Both the position numbers and the translations under genes were made by a program. Shown here in pieces: positions 25,988-34,302 of a stretch of DNA of 64,000 nt. The notes under the pieces were generated by a model. It searched no databases and had not been told where the DNA came from. It saw only the letters and a list, made by a program, of their open reading frames with translations. Location: assembly GCA_019186945.1 (NCBI GenBank), contig JABAQJ010000006.1:1-64000 (forward strand), given 5' to 3'. This stretch comes from Gemmatimonadaceae bacterium. GTDB lineage: Bacteria; Gemmatimonadota; Gemmatimonadetes; Gemmatimonadales; Gemmatimonadaceae. Position 1 is the first letter of the stretch. Each line of letters begins with the position of its first letter.

Positions 25988-28366
25988 ATGAGCACTGCAG
26001 CAACGGGACGGCGACGCGGCGCAGCGATCTTCGCCGTGTATCTGACGATCGCAGGCGCGGCAGCGGAGGCGCAGGGCACGCGCACGGACTACGCTCGCGC
26101 CGAGCAGCTTCTTGGATGGAACGCCCGCGAACTGGTGCTTCACGAGGGCGTGCAGCCGCGGTGGCTGGCGGGCGAGGGCGATCGCTTCTGGTATCGCGAC
26201 CGGACATCGCGCGGCTACGAGTTCGTGATGGTAGAGTCGGCGACCGGCACGAAGCGTCCGGCATTCGACCAGGTACGATTGGCGGCATCGCTGTCGGACG
26301 TTGCCGACACGACGTACGAGCCGTGGAAACTGCCATTCCAGACATTCGTGCTCAGTGCCGACGGACGATCGGTCAGGTTCTCCACGGCACGGCAGAGGTA
26401 CTGGCAGTGCGACCTTTCGACGTACGCATGCGCTGGCCCGGACACGATTCCCGATGAGCGGCCTGGCGAAGTGAAATCGCCCGACGGACGGTGGATCGTG
26501 ACCGAACGCGACGGGAACCTGTACCTGCGAGCGTCGAGTGGCGGGCAAGAGATGCAGCTGACGACGGATGGAACGCCCGACTACGGGTACGCCCTGTCCA
26601 ATATCGGGTGCTGCCAGCAGGTGACGAATGTGCGTAACAAGACCGAACTGCGCCCCTACGTGCTGTGGTCACCGGACTCGAAGAAGTTCATCACACATAA
26701 GTGGGACCAGCGGAACGTGCGCCAAATGGCGCTGCTGGAAACCAGGAACCCGGGCCCGATCCTGTATCAGTATCGGTACGCGCTACCGGGCGACTCGGTG
26801 ATCCCCAAGTTCGATTTGCACGTATTCGACGTTGGAACCCGGCAAGGCGTTCGCATCGACGTGCCGCCGCAGGATGTCGTGAACACCTCCTGCTGCTGGC
26901 TCAGCACTGACACGGTCTGGAAGGATGTTCGCTGGGGTTCGGCGACCGGAAGCGATCAGCTGTTCTTCACCTACGGCAAGCGCGGCTTCCACGAACTCAC
27001 GCTATACGTCGCCGACGCGCGTACCGGGAGCGCACGAGCGGTGCTCAGGGAGACGGGCCCGACGTTCGTAGAGACGAACCAGAACTCCGGCGGCATCCCG
27101 AACTGGCGTCCCGTTGCCGACGGCAAGGAAGTCGTCTGGTGGTCCGAACGCGACGGCTGGGGCCACCTCTACCTGATGGACGCGCAGACCGGAGCGATCA
27201 GGAACCGCATAACGAGCGGAGACTGGATGGTGAGCGATCTCCTTTACGTCGATGAGGCGCTCCGCTACGTGTACTTTACCGGCCGGGGGAAAGAGAGCGG
27301 ACGCGATCCGTACTTCCGCTTCTTCTATCGCGCCCGGCTGGATGGTGGCGCGGTCGAGCTGCTGACGCCGGAGAACGGCGATCACAACGTGTCGATGGCG
27401 CCGAGCGGGAAGTACTTCGTTGACGTCGTGTCGCGACACGACACCATCCCGATCTCGTATCTGCGTCAGCCCACGGGCGCGATCGTCAGGGAGGTCCAGC
27501 GTGCAGATATCTCGAGACTGCTCGCAGCCGGCTACACGATGCCCGAACCGTTTACCGTGAAGGCACGCGACGGCATCACGGACCTCATGGGGCTCCTGTT
27601 CAAGCCGTCGAACTTCGACGCAGGGAAGTCCTACCCGATCATCGACTACATCTATCCCGGACCGCAAGTCGGGTCACTAGGCGGACGACAATTCACCGTC
27701 GGCTACGGCGGCAACGCCAGAGCCCTGGCAGAACTCGGTTTCTTCGTCGTCCAGGTGGACGCGATGGGAACGCCGGGCCGCTCGAAGGCGTTCCACGATG
27801 CCTACTACGGCAACATGACGGACAACGGCATTCCCGATCAGATCGCCACGATCAAGCAGCTCGCGGCACGCTATCCGCAAATCGACCTGGACCGGGTTGG
27901 AATCTTCGGGCATTCCGGAGGAGGGTTCTCGTCCACCGACGCCCTCCTGAGCTACCCGGACTTCTTCAAGGTCGCCGTTTCGTCGGCGGGGAACCATGAC
28001 AACCGCAGCTACGACTACACATGGGGCGAAAAGTATCAGGGATTGCTCAAACGGCTGAGCGATACCACGGACTCCTTCGACTCGCAGAGCAATTGGCGCA
28101 AGGCGAAGAACCTGCGCGGAAAGCTGCTGCTCGTGTACGGCACGCTGGATGACAACGTCCATCCGAATGCAACACAGCTGGTGATTGACGAGCTGATCAA
28201 GGCGAACAAGGACTTCGACATGTTCGTGATGCCAAACAGGAACCACGGATTCGCGAACGAGCCATACATGATCCGCCGCACATGGGACTACTTTGTCCGG
28301 AACCTGTTAGGCATCGAGCCGCCGGCATCCTACGAGATCAGACGGCCGGTGGGAGGACCGCAGTAG
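25988..28366 (+). CDS. Second S9 family DPP IV-like peptidase, exported
   Basis: A 792-residue paralogue of the preceding gene. A signal peptide (AAIFAVYLTIAGAAAEAQ) is followed by the same YARAEQLLGWNA start of the mature protein, the WWSERDGWGHLY propeller signature and the hydrolase domain with GHSGGG (serine 643), TLDDNVHP and histidine 753 in NRNHGF. The propeller contains cysteine-rich inserts (IGCCQQ, TSCCWL) that the first copy lacks, which suggests disulfides and divergent specificity. ATG at 25988 follows GAGGTGG. Tandem duplication next to susCD points to a peptide-use locus. Confidence 0.92.
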   Translation: MSTAATGRRRGAAIFAVYLTIAGAAAEAQGTRTDYARAEQLLGWNARELVLHEGVQPRWLAGEGDRFWYRDRTSRGYEFVMVESATGTKRPAFDQVRLAASLSDVADTTYEPWKLPFQTFVLSADGRSVRFSTARQRYWQCDLSTYACAGPDTIPDERPGEVKSPDGRWIVTERDGNLYLRASSGGQEMQLTTDGTPDYGYALSNIGCCQQVTNVRNKTELRPYVLWSPDSKKFITHKWDQRNVRQMALLETRNPGPILYQYRYALPGDSVIPKFDLHVFDVGTRQGVRIDVPPQDVVNTSCCWLSTDTVWKDVRWGSATGSDQLFFTYGKRGFHELTLYVADARTGSARAVLRETGPTFVETNQNSGGIPNWRPVADGKEVVWWSERDGWGHLYLMDAQTGAIRNRITSGDWMVSDLLYVDEALRYVYFTGRGKESGRDPYFRFFYRARLDGGAVELLTPENGDHNVSMAPSGKYFVDVVSRHDTIPISYLRQPTGAIVREVQRADISRLLAAGYTMPEPFTVKARDGITDLMGLLFKPSNFDAGKSYPIIDYIYPGPQVGSLGGRQFTVGYGGNARALAELGFFVVQVDAMGTPGRSKAFHDAYYGNMTDNGIPDQIATIKQLAARYPQIDLDRVGIFGHSGGGFSSTDALLSYPDFFKVAVSSAGNHDNRSYDYTWGEKYQGLLKRLSDTTDSFDSQSNWRKAKNLRGKLLLVYGTLDDNVHPNATQLVIDELIKANKDFDMFVMPNRNHGFANEPYMIRRTWDYFVRNLLGIEPPASYEIRRPVGGPQ

Positions 28367-28594
28367 GTCGCGCCCGTCGTCCGGGTTGCCGTCCTGGGTT
28401 CGACGACGGAGGCGGAAGGAACATGAGTCCCGAAGGATCCGTCGGAACGACAGTAGTCGCGAGCCGCTCGAGCGACAGGAGCCGATGCGTTTGCTACAGG
28501 CAGGGAACCCGATTTGCCACCCGCGGATTCTCGATGCCACACGAGCCGGCGCCGTCGCGGGCTTGATGCGACGGCCACACTATGAGGGATCCGC

Positions 28595-29548
28595 ATGATC
28601 ATTCGACGCACGCCGCCGCATCCGATTGCATCCTCCGAGATCACACCAGAATCGGTGTACCTGAACCGCCGCCAGTTCCTGGAGGAGGCTGGGTTGTTGA
28701 GCGTGGTCGCGCTGGCAATGCCGAGCGACCTCGGCCGGTCCCGTGTCGCACAGCCGCAATCGGCATATCCCACGACCATGGGGAGCGATCTGAGGTCGGA
28801 ACTCACTCCGTGGGATGACGTCACCACATACAATAACTTCTACGAGTTCGGGACCGACAAGAGCGATCCGGCGGCGAACGCAAGAACCTTCCGTCCCAGG
28901 CCATGGAGCGTTCGGGTCGAGGGGCTGGTGAAGAAACCCGCCGACTACGATCTCGAGGATTTCATCAAGCCGTACAAGCTCGAGGAGCGCATCTATCGAC
29001 ACCGCTGCGTGGAAGCATGGTCCATGGTGGTGCCATGGCTCGGTTTCCCGATGGCCGACCTGATCGCCCGCGTCGAGCCGTCACCGTCGGCGAAGTACGT
29101 CGAGTTCATCACGCTCAATGATGCGAAACGGATGCCGGGGCAGCGCATTCCGGTCCTGCAGTGGCCGTACGTGGAGGGCTTGCGGTTGGACGAAGCTCGA
29201 AACCCGCTCGCATTCTTCGCTGTTGGCGTCTACGGCAAGATGTTGCCAAACCAGAACGGGGCGCCCCTCCGCCACGTGGTGCCATGGAAGTACGGTTTCA
29301 AGGGCTGCAAGTCCATCGTGAAAATCCGGTTCACGGACAGGGAACCGCGTACCGCCTGGAATCTGGCAGCACCGGACGAATACGGCTTCTACGCCAACGT
29401 CAACCCCAACGTCGATCATCCGCGCTGGTCGCAGGCGAAGGAGCGCCGCATCGGCGAGTTCCGACGCCGAGCGACGCTCATGTTCAACGGTTACGCGGAT
29501 CAGGTGGCGTCGCTGTACTCCGGCATGGACCTGCGGAAGTCCTACTAG
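28595..29548 (+). CDS. msrP: Protein-methionine-sulfoxide reductase, catalytic molybdenum subunit MsrP
   Basis: A periplasmic molybdopterin enzyme of 317 residues that repairs oxidised methionines in envelope proteins. It has a Tat signal (NRRQFL at 24-29 plus a hydrophobic stretch), the Mo-ligand cysteine in [11 protein letters not shown] (C138) and the family segments [14 protein letters not shown] and [12 protein letters not shown]. It is directly followed, four bases on, by the haem-containing membrane subunit msrQ, as in E. coli (formerly yedYZ). GAGGGAT before the ATG at 28595 can serve as ribosome site. Confidence 0.95.
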   Translation: MIIRRTPPHPIASSEITPESVYLNRRQFLEEAGLLSVVALAMPSDLGRSRVAQPQSAYPTTMGSDLRSELTPWDDVTTYNNFYEFGTDKSDPAANARTFRPRPWSVRVEGLVKKPADYDLEDFIKPYKLEERIYRHRCVEAWSMVVPWLGFPMADLIARVEPSPSAKYVEFITLNDAKRMPGQRIPVLQWPYVEGLRLDEARNPLAFFAVGVYGKMLPNQNGAPLRHVVPWKYGFKGCKSIVKIRFTDREPRTAWNLAAPDEYGFYANVNPNVDHPRWSQAKERRIGEFRRRATLMFNGYADQVASLYSGMDLRKSY

Positions 29549-29552
29549 TGCG

Positions 29553-30248
29553 ATGGGTTCCAACCGAGACTGGCAACGTAGCGTCGTCAGTCGACTGAAG
29601 TCGTCGCGCCAGTTGCCCCGTGTACTGTTCGTTCTGGCGCTGGCGCCGCTCATGTGGGGCGCGGGCTTGCTGGCTTCGGATCTGGTCCAGGGGACGCGCT
29701 ACCTTGGCTCCAATCCGATCAAGGAACTGGAGCACTTCACGGGGAAATGGACGCTCCGCTTCCTGATCCTGTCGCTCACGGTGACGCCGTTGATGGCGCT
29801 GACGCATCAAGGCTGGCTGATCCGCTATCGACGCACGTGGGGACTTTTCGCCTTCTTCTATGCCTGCGTGCATCTGACCATCTACTTCGTGCTCGATGTC
29901 GAGCTGAATTGGGCCGATTTCGGGGCGGATATCCTCAAGCGCAAGTACATCGCCATCGGCATGACCGCGCTGTCGCTGATGATCCCACTGGTGCTGACGT
30001 CCACCAAGGCATCGATCAGGCGGATGGGCAACATTCGCTGGACGGCGCTGCATCGCCTGGTCTTTGCCACTGTGATCCTGGCCAACATCCACTACTGGAT
30101 GTCGGTCAAGCGGGACATCAGGGAGCCGCTCCTCTTCGCACTGATCTTCGGGGTTCTGCTTGGCTACCGCTTGCGGGCGTGGTGGCGAGAGCGAGCGAAG
30201 CGGCCCGGCGCGGGGTCTGCGGCTCTGGCGAAAGCTCCGACTGCCTGA
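29553..30248 (+). CDS. msrQ: Haem-binding membrane subunit MsrQ
   Basis: A 231-residue inner-membrane protein of the ferric reductase-like family that passes electrons from the respiratory chain to MsrP. It has about six hydrophobic segments. Candidate haem histidines are in LEHFTGKW, CVHLTIY, LHRLVF and NIHYWM. The start ATG at 29553 lies just after the msrP stop, so the two are co-transcribed. The last 20 residues are basic and alanine-rich. Confidence 0.93.
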   Translation: MGSNRDWQRSVVSRLKSSRQLPRVLFVLALAPLMWGAGLLASDLVQGTRYLGSNPIKELEHFTGKWTLRFLILSLTVTPLMALTHQGWLIRYRRTWGLFAFFYACVHLTIYFVLDVELNWADFGADILKRKYIAIGMTALSLMIPLVLTSTKASIRRMGNIRWTALHRLVFATVILANIHYWMSVKRDIREPLLFALIFGVLLGYRLRAWWRERAKRPGAGSAALAKAPTA

Positions 30249-30252
30249 CGAC

Positions 30253-31428
30253 GTGTCGCCGCGCTCACCGGAGGCGTACCACGCGTTCGCGACCTCGGCT
30301 GTGGGGCTGGAGCGCTTCGTCCTCGATGAGATCCGTGCGTTGGGCATACGGCACGCGCGCGCCATCGAAGGCGGTGTCGAGTTTCGCGCCTCGCGCGAGG
30401 ATCTGTATCGCGTGAACTTGTGGTCGCGCGTCGCATCGCGAGTGCTCGTCAGGATCGCGGACATCCATGCGACGTCGTTCCCGGAGCTTGACCGCCGGCT
30501 GCAACGCGTCGACTGGCAGCGCTGGATCGCGCGCGGGCTGCCCACACGGCTCAGCGTTACGTGCCGAAAGTCGAGGTTGTACCACTCGGACGCGGTCGCG
30601 GAGCGTGTGTCGTCCGTGCTGGGCACGATTCTTGGCCTGTCGGCGGTGGCTGCGCCGGACGACGAGGGGCTGGATCCGACGCAGGTGCCGCCGCAACTCC
30701 TCGTGGTGCGCTTCTATCGCGATCGATGCACGATCAGTCTCGACAGTTCGGGTCAGTTGCTGCATCAGCGAGGATACCGGGGAGCCGCTGGCCGCGCGCC
30801 GCTTCGAGAAACGCTGGCCGCCGCAGTGCTCATGGCTCTGCCGTGGAGCGGCGACGTTCCCCTGGTCGATCCGATGTGCGGATCTGGTACTATCGCGATC
30901 GAGGCGGCCCTCATGGCACGCCGCATCGCTCCGGGTATCCAGCGAGCGTTTGCATTCGAACGCTGGCCGGATTTCGAGCGAGATCTTTGGCAGGCGGCAA
31001 GGGATGCCGCTGGCGCAAGTGCCGTCGCGCGTGATTTCGCCGTGCGGATTCTGGGCAGCGATCGGGATGCCGGCGCAGTGACGGCTGCACGCGACAACGC
31101 GAGACGCGCAGGGGTGGCGGCCGACGTCGAGTTCGAGCGGAAGACAGTCTCGGAGATCGACGTGCCAGGCCCGGCGGGGCTGGTGCTCACAAATCCGCCG
31201 TACGGCATCCGAGTCGGCGACCGTGACGACCTTCGGGATCTGTACGCAAGGTTCGGCACGGTCCTGCGAAGGCGCTTCGGCGGTTGGTCGCTGGGGGTGC
31301 TCTCCGCCGACCGAAGTCTGGAAGGACAACTCCGCATTCCGCTGAAGGAGCGGCTGGCTTTGTCGAACGGCGGGATTCGCGTGCGGCTTATGGCAGGACG
31401 CATCGAAGGGCGTCTCCGCGACTCATGA
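30253..31428 (+). CDS. THUMP-domain 23S rRNA methyltransferase, RlmL-like
   Basis: A class I SAM-dependent RNA methyltransferase of about 391 residues, equivalent to the N-terminal half of E. coli RlmL, which makes N2-methylguanine in 23S rRNA. The THUMP domain covers about 40-155 (from VNLWSRVASRVLVRI on), the SAM-binding motif is VDPMCGSGTIAIEAAL and the catalytic motif is LTNPPYGIRVGD. The second methyltransferase domain of E. coli RlmL is absent, as in many bacteria. The GTG at 30253 is the best start, four bases after msrQ; the frame also runs back into msrQ. Confidence 0.88.
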   Translation: MSPRSPEAYHAFATSAVGLERFVLDEIRALGIRHARAIEGGVEFRASREDLYRVNLWSRVASRVLVRIADIHATSFPELDRRLQRVDWQRWIARGLPTRLSVTCRKSRLYHSDAVAERVSSVLGTILGLSAVAAPDDEGLDPTQVPPQLLVVRFYRDRCTISLDSSGQLLHQRGYRGAAGRAPLRETLAAAVLMALPWSGDVPLVDPMCGSGTIAIEAALMARRIAPGIQRAFAFERWPDFERDLWQAARDAAGASAVARDFAVRILGSDRDAGAVTAARDNARRAGVAADVEFERKTVSEIDVPGPAGLVLTNPPYGIRVGDRDDLRDLYARFGTVLRRRFGGWSLGVLSADRSLEGQLRIPLKERLALSNGGIRVRLMAGRIEGRLRDS

Positions 31429-31460
31429 CCGGTGAGCGGTGAAGGGTTAGATTTGTCCCC

Positions 31461-34214
31461 ATGTCATCGCTCCCAATTACCGGCATCTACAACGACGGAT
31501 ACATCGCTGAGCTGCACGAGCGATATCGCAGCGATCCAAGCTCCGTCGAAGAGTCATGGCGGCAGTATTTCCGAATGGCGGAGCAGTTGGGCGCTCCGGC
31601 GCGGTCCGAGCTGGCGACGACGGTATCCGCCGAGCCTAGCTACCTGCGCAAGGTCGCTGGCGCCGCTGCGCTGATCGACGCGATCCGGCATTACGGCCAT
31701 CTGGCGGTTCAACTGGATCCACTGGGAACGCCGCCGCCGGGCGCGATGGAGCTGCAACCCGAGTTTCACGGCATCGTCGAGGAGGATCTTGCCCTAGTTC
31801 CGGGATACGCGCTGGGATTCGATGTCGGGACCGCGGCCGACGTCGCACAGCGACTCCGCCAGCTCTATGCGTCCACCATGGGATTCGAGTTCGAGCACCT
31901 GGAGGACGAGGCGGAGCGTGAATGGTTCCGTACGGCGATCGAGGGCGATCAGCTGCAGCGGCACCTGACGCTCGACGAGAAGAAGGCGATCCTGAGGCGA
32001 CTGACGGAGGTGGACGGTCTGGAGCGCTTCATCGGGCGCGCCTACGTGAACGTGAAGCGCTTCTCGATCGAGGGCACGGATGCGCTGGTTCCGATGCTCG
32101 ATGCTGCGATCGAGGCTTCGTCGGAGACCGGGACGCGCGAGGTAGTCATCGGGATGGCGCATCGAGGGCGTATCAACGTTCTCGCACACATCCTCGACAA
32201 GCCGTATGGCGTGATCTTCAACGAATTCGACGGGAAGCATGCGGACGCTGGCGAGTCGGAGACCGGCGATGTGAAGTATCATTTGGGCGCACGGACCGAG
32301 CGTGTGTTCCCGGATGGTCGCACGGTATCGGTCACGCTGGTACCGAACCCCAGTCACCTCGAGGTAGTCAATCCCGTGCTCGCCGGTCTTGCGCGCGCGC
32401 GCCAGACGGCGTACGCGACGCCGGAGAGCGAGCGCGACGAGGGGGCCGTTCTGCCGATAGTGGTCCATGGCGATGCCGCGTTCCCCGGCGAAGGCGTGGT
32501 CGCGGAGACGTTCAACCTGTCGAGGCTGCGCGGTTACCGCGTCGGCGGCACGCTCCACATCATCACGAACAACCAGGTTGGCTTTACCACCGATCCGATC
32601 GACGCACGATCGACCTATTACGCCAGCGACCTGGCCAAGGGATTCGAAGTACCGATCGTCCATGTGAATGCCGACGACGCCGAGGCGTACATCGCCGCCG
32701 TGAGGCTCGGGATTGCCTATCGACAGGCGTTCGGGAAAGACTTCCTGATCGACCTGGTGGGTTACCGGCGTCACGGCCACAACGAGGGCGACGAGCCAAC
32801 TTATACGCAGCCAGCGTTGTATGGTGTGGTGCGACAGCATCCCACGGCGCGTCAGGTCTGGGCTGCCCGGCTGGTCGCCGAGGGCGTTCTGACGGATGCT
32901 GACGTTGATTTGCTGGATCGCGATCTTGCGACGAAGCTGGAGGCGATACACTCAGGTCAACGACCGCACGTGGATGAGGATGCGGAGCCGGACGTGTCGC
33001 CGGCGTCGGCGCCGGTCCAGACGGCGGTTCGGGCCGAACAGTTGATCGCGTTGAACGAACGACTGTTGACGTGGCCGGAGGACTTCACTGTGCACCCGCG
33101 GCTCGTCAAGCAGCTGGAGCGTCGGCGCGAGGCGTTAGGCGAGGCGAGCGGCATCGACTGGGGCCACGCCGAGGCGCTTGCCCTGGGCACGATCCTTACC
33201 GAGGGATTAGAGGTACGGATGACGGGACAGGACGTCGAGCGAGGGACGTTTTCCCACAGGCACGCGGTGCTCAACGACGCCGAGTCGGGGGACAAGTATT
33301 GCTCTCTGCAGCATCTACCCGGGGCAGCGGCGATCGAGATCGCGAACTCGCCGCTGACGGAAATGGCGGTCCTCGGCTTCGAGTACGGGTACAGTACGGC
33401 CTCTCCCGGCACGCTCGTTATGTGGGAGGCTCAGTTCGGCGACTTCGCCAACGTGGCGCAGCCCATCTTCGACCAGTTCCTGGCGGCCGACCACGCCAAG
33501 TGGGGACAGGACTCCAGTGTCGTGCTCCTACTTCCGCATGGCTACGAAGGACAGGGACCCGAGCATTCGAGCGCCCGCCTCGAGCGTTACCTGCAGGCCT
33601 GCGCCGAAGGCAATCTCCGCGTCGCCTATCCCTCGACGCCAGCGCAGTACTTCCACATCCTCCGTCGGCAGGCGCATATGTCCGTACGCCGGCCGCTGGT
33701 ACTGATGCAGCCGAAGAGTCTGTTGCGCCTGCACCAGGCGGCATCGAAGCTGACCGACCTCACGGATGGCGCGTTTCAGCCGGTGATAGACGACCCGACG
33801 GTGGACAACCGTGCCGAGGTCACGCGGCTCGTCTTCTGCAGCGGAAAGCTTTACTACGAGCTCCAGCCGCGCGAACGGCAGCCGCACCTTGCCGTCGCCC
33901 GCGTGGAGGAGCTGTATCCGTGGCCGCACGAGCAGGTCTCACGCGTCGTCGACTCGTATCCGAACGTCGCGGAGATCGTGTGGGCGCAGGAAGAACCGAA
34001 GAACATGGGCGCGTGGAGCTATGTCGCGCCGCGTTTGCGTGCATCGGCGGGGAATGCCCTTATCATCCGGTACATCGGGCGACCGGAGCGGGCCAGTCCG
34101 GCGGAGGGGTACCTGTCGTCGCACCAGGCGGAGCAGGCGCGGATCGTCGCGGATGCCCAGGCGGCGCCCCTCGTCGCGGGGCGGAGTACGCCGGCGCGAC
34201 CCGCGCTGCGGTAG
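31461..34214 (+). CDS. sucA: 2-oxoglutarate dehydrogenase E1 component
   Basis: The thiamine diphosphate-dependent decarboxylase of the TCA-cycle 2-oxoglutarate dehydrogenase complex, 917 residues (E. coli: 933). Diagnostic segments appear in order: SVEESWRQYF near the N-terminus, GMAHRGRINVLAHI, GDVKYHLGA, NPSHLEVVNPV, GDAAFPGEGVVAET, ITNNQVGFTT and YRRHGHNEGDEP, then the transketolase-like domain (HRHAVLNDAESG) and C-terminal WAQEEPKNMGAW. sucB is not adjacent in this window. ATG at 31461 comes 32 bases after the methyltransferase gene. Confidence 0.97.
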   Translation: MSSLPITGIYNDGYIAELHERYRSDPSSVEESWRQYFRMAEQLGAPARSELATTVSAEPSYLRKVAGAAALIDAIRHYGHLAVQLDPLGTPPPGAMELQPEFHGIVEEDLALVPGYALGFDVGTAADVAQRLRQLYASTMGFEFEHLEDEAEREWFRTAIEGDQLQRHLTLDEKKAILRRLTEVDGLERFIGRAYVNVKRFSIEGTDALVPMLDAAIEASSETGTREVVIGMAHRGRINVLAHILDKPYGVIFNEFDGKHADAGESETGDVKYHLGARTERVFPDGRTVSVTLVPNPSHLEVVNPVLAGLARARQTAYATPESERDEGAVLPIVVHGDAAFPGEGVVAETFNLSRLRGYRVGGTLHIITNNQVGFTTDPIDARSTYYASDLAKGFEVPIVHVNADDAEAYIAAVRLGIAYRQAFGKDFLIDLVGYRRHGHNEGDEPTYTQPALYGVVRQHPTARQVWAARLVAEGVLTDADVDLLDRDLATKLEAIHSGQRPHVDEDAEPDVSPASAPVQTAVRAEQLIALNERLLTWPEDFTVHPRLVKQLERRREALGEASGIDWGHAEALALGTILTEGLEVRMTGQDVERGTFSHRHAVLNDAESGDKYCSLQHLPGAAAIEIANSPLTEMAVLGFEYGYSTASPGTLVMWEAQFGDFANVAQPIFDQFLAADHAKWGQDSSVVLLLPHGYEGQGPEHSSARLERYLQACAEGNLRVAYPSTPAQYFHILRRQAHMSVRRPLVLMQPKSLLRLHQAASKLTDLTDGAFQPVIDDPTVDNRAEVTRLVFCSGKLYYELQPRERQPHLAVARVEELYPWPHEQVSRVVDSYPNVAEIVWAQEEPKNMGAWSYVAPRLRASAGNALIIRYIGRPERASPAEGYLSSHQAEQARIVADAQAAPLVAGRSTPARPALR

Positions 34215-34302
34215 ATCGTCGCCAGAGGTTGTCCGTGCGTGTGGGCAGCCACGCTTGCCATCTTGACCCGCTGACGGGCACCAACATGCAGGGAGCGGGC
34301 TG

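Noticed and set aside
28423-28566. A 47-residue frame with AAGGAAC ribosome-like site between the S9 peptidase and msrP
   Set aside because: No hydrophobic core, no motif and no coupling to msrP; not enough support for a gene.
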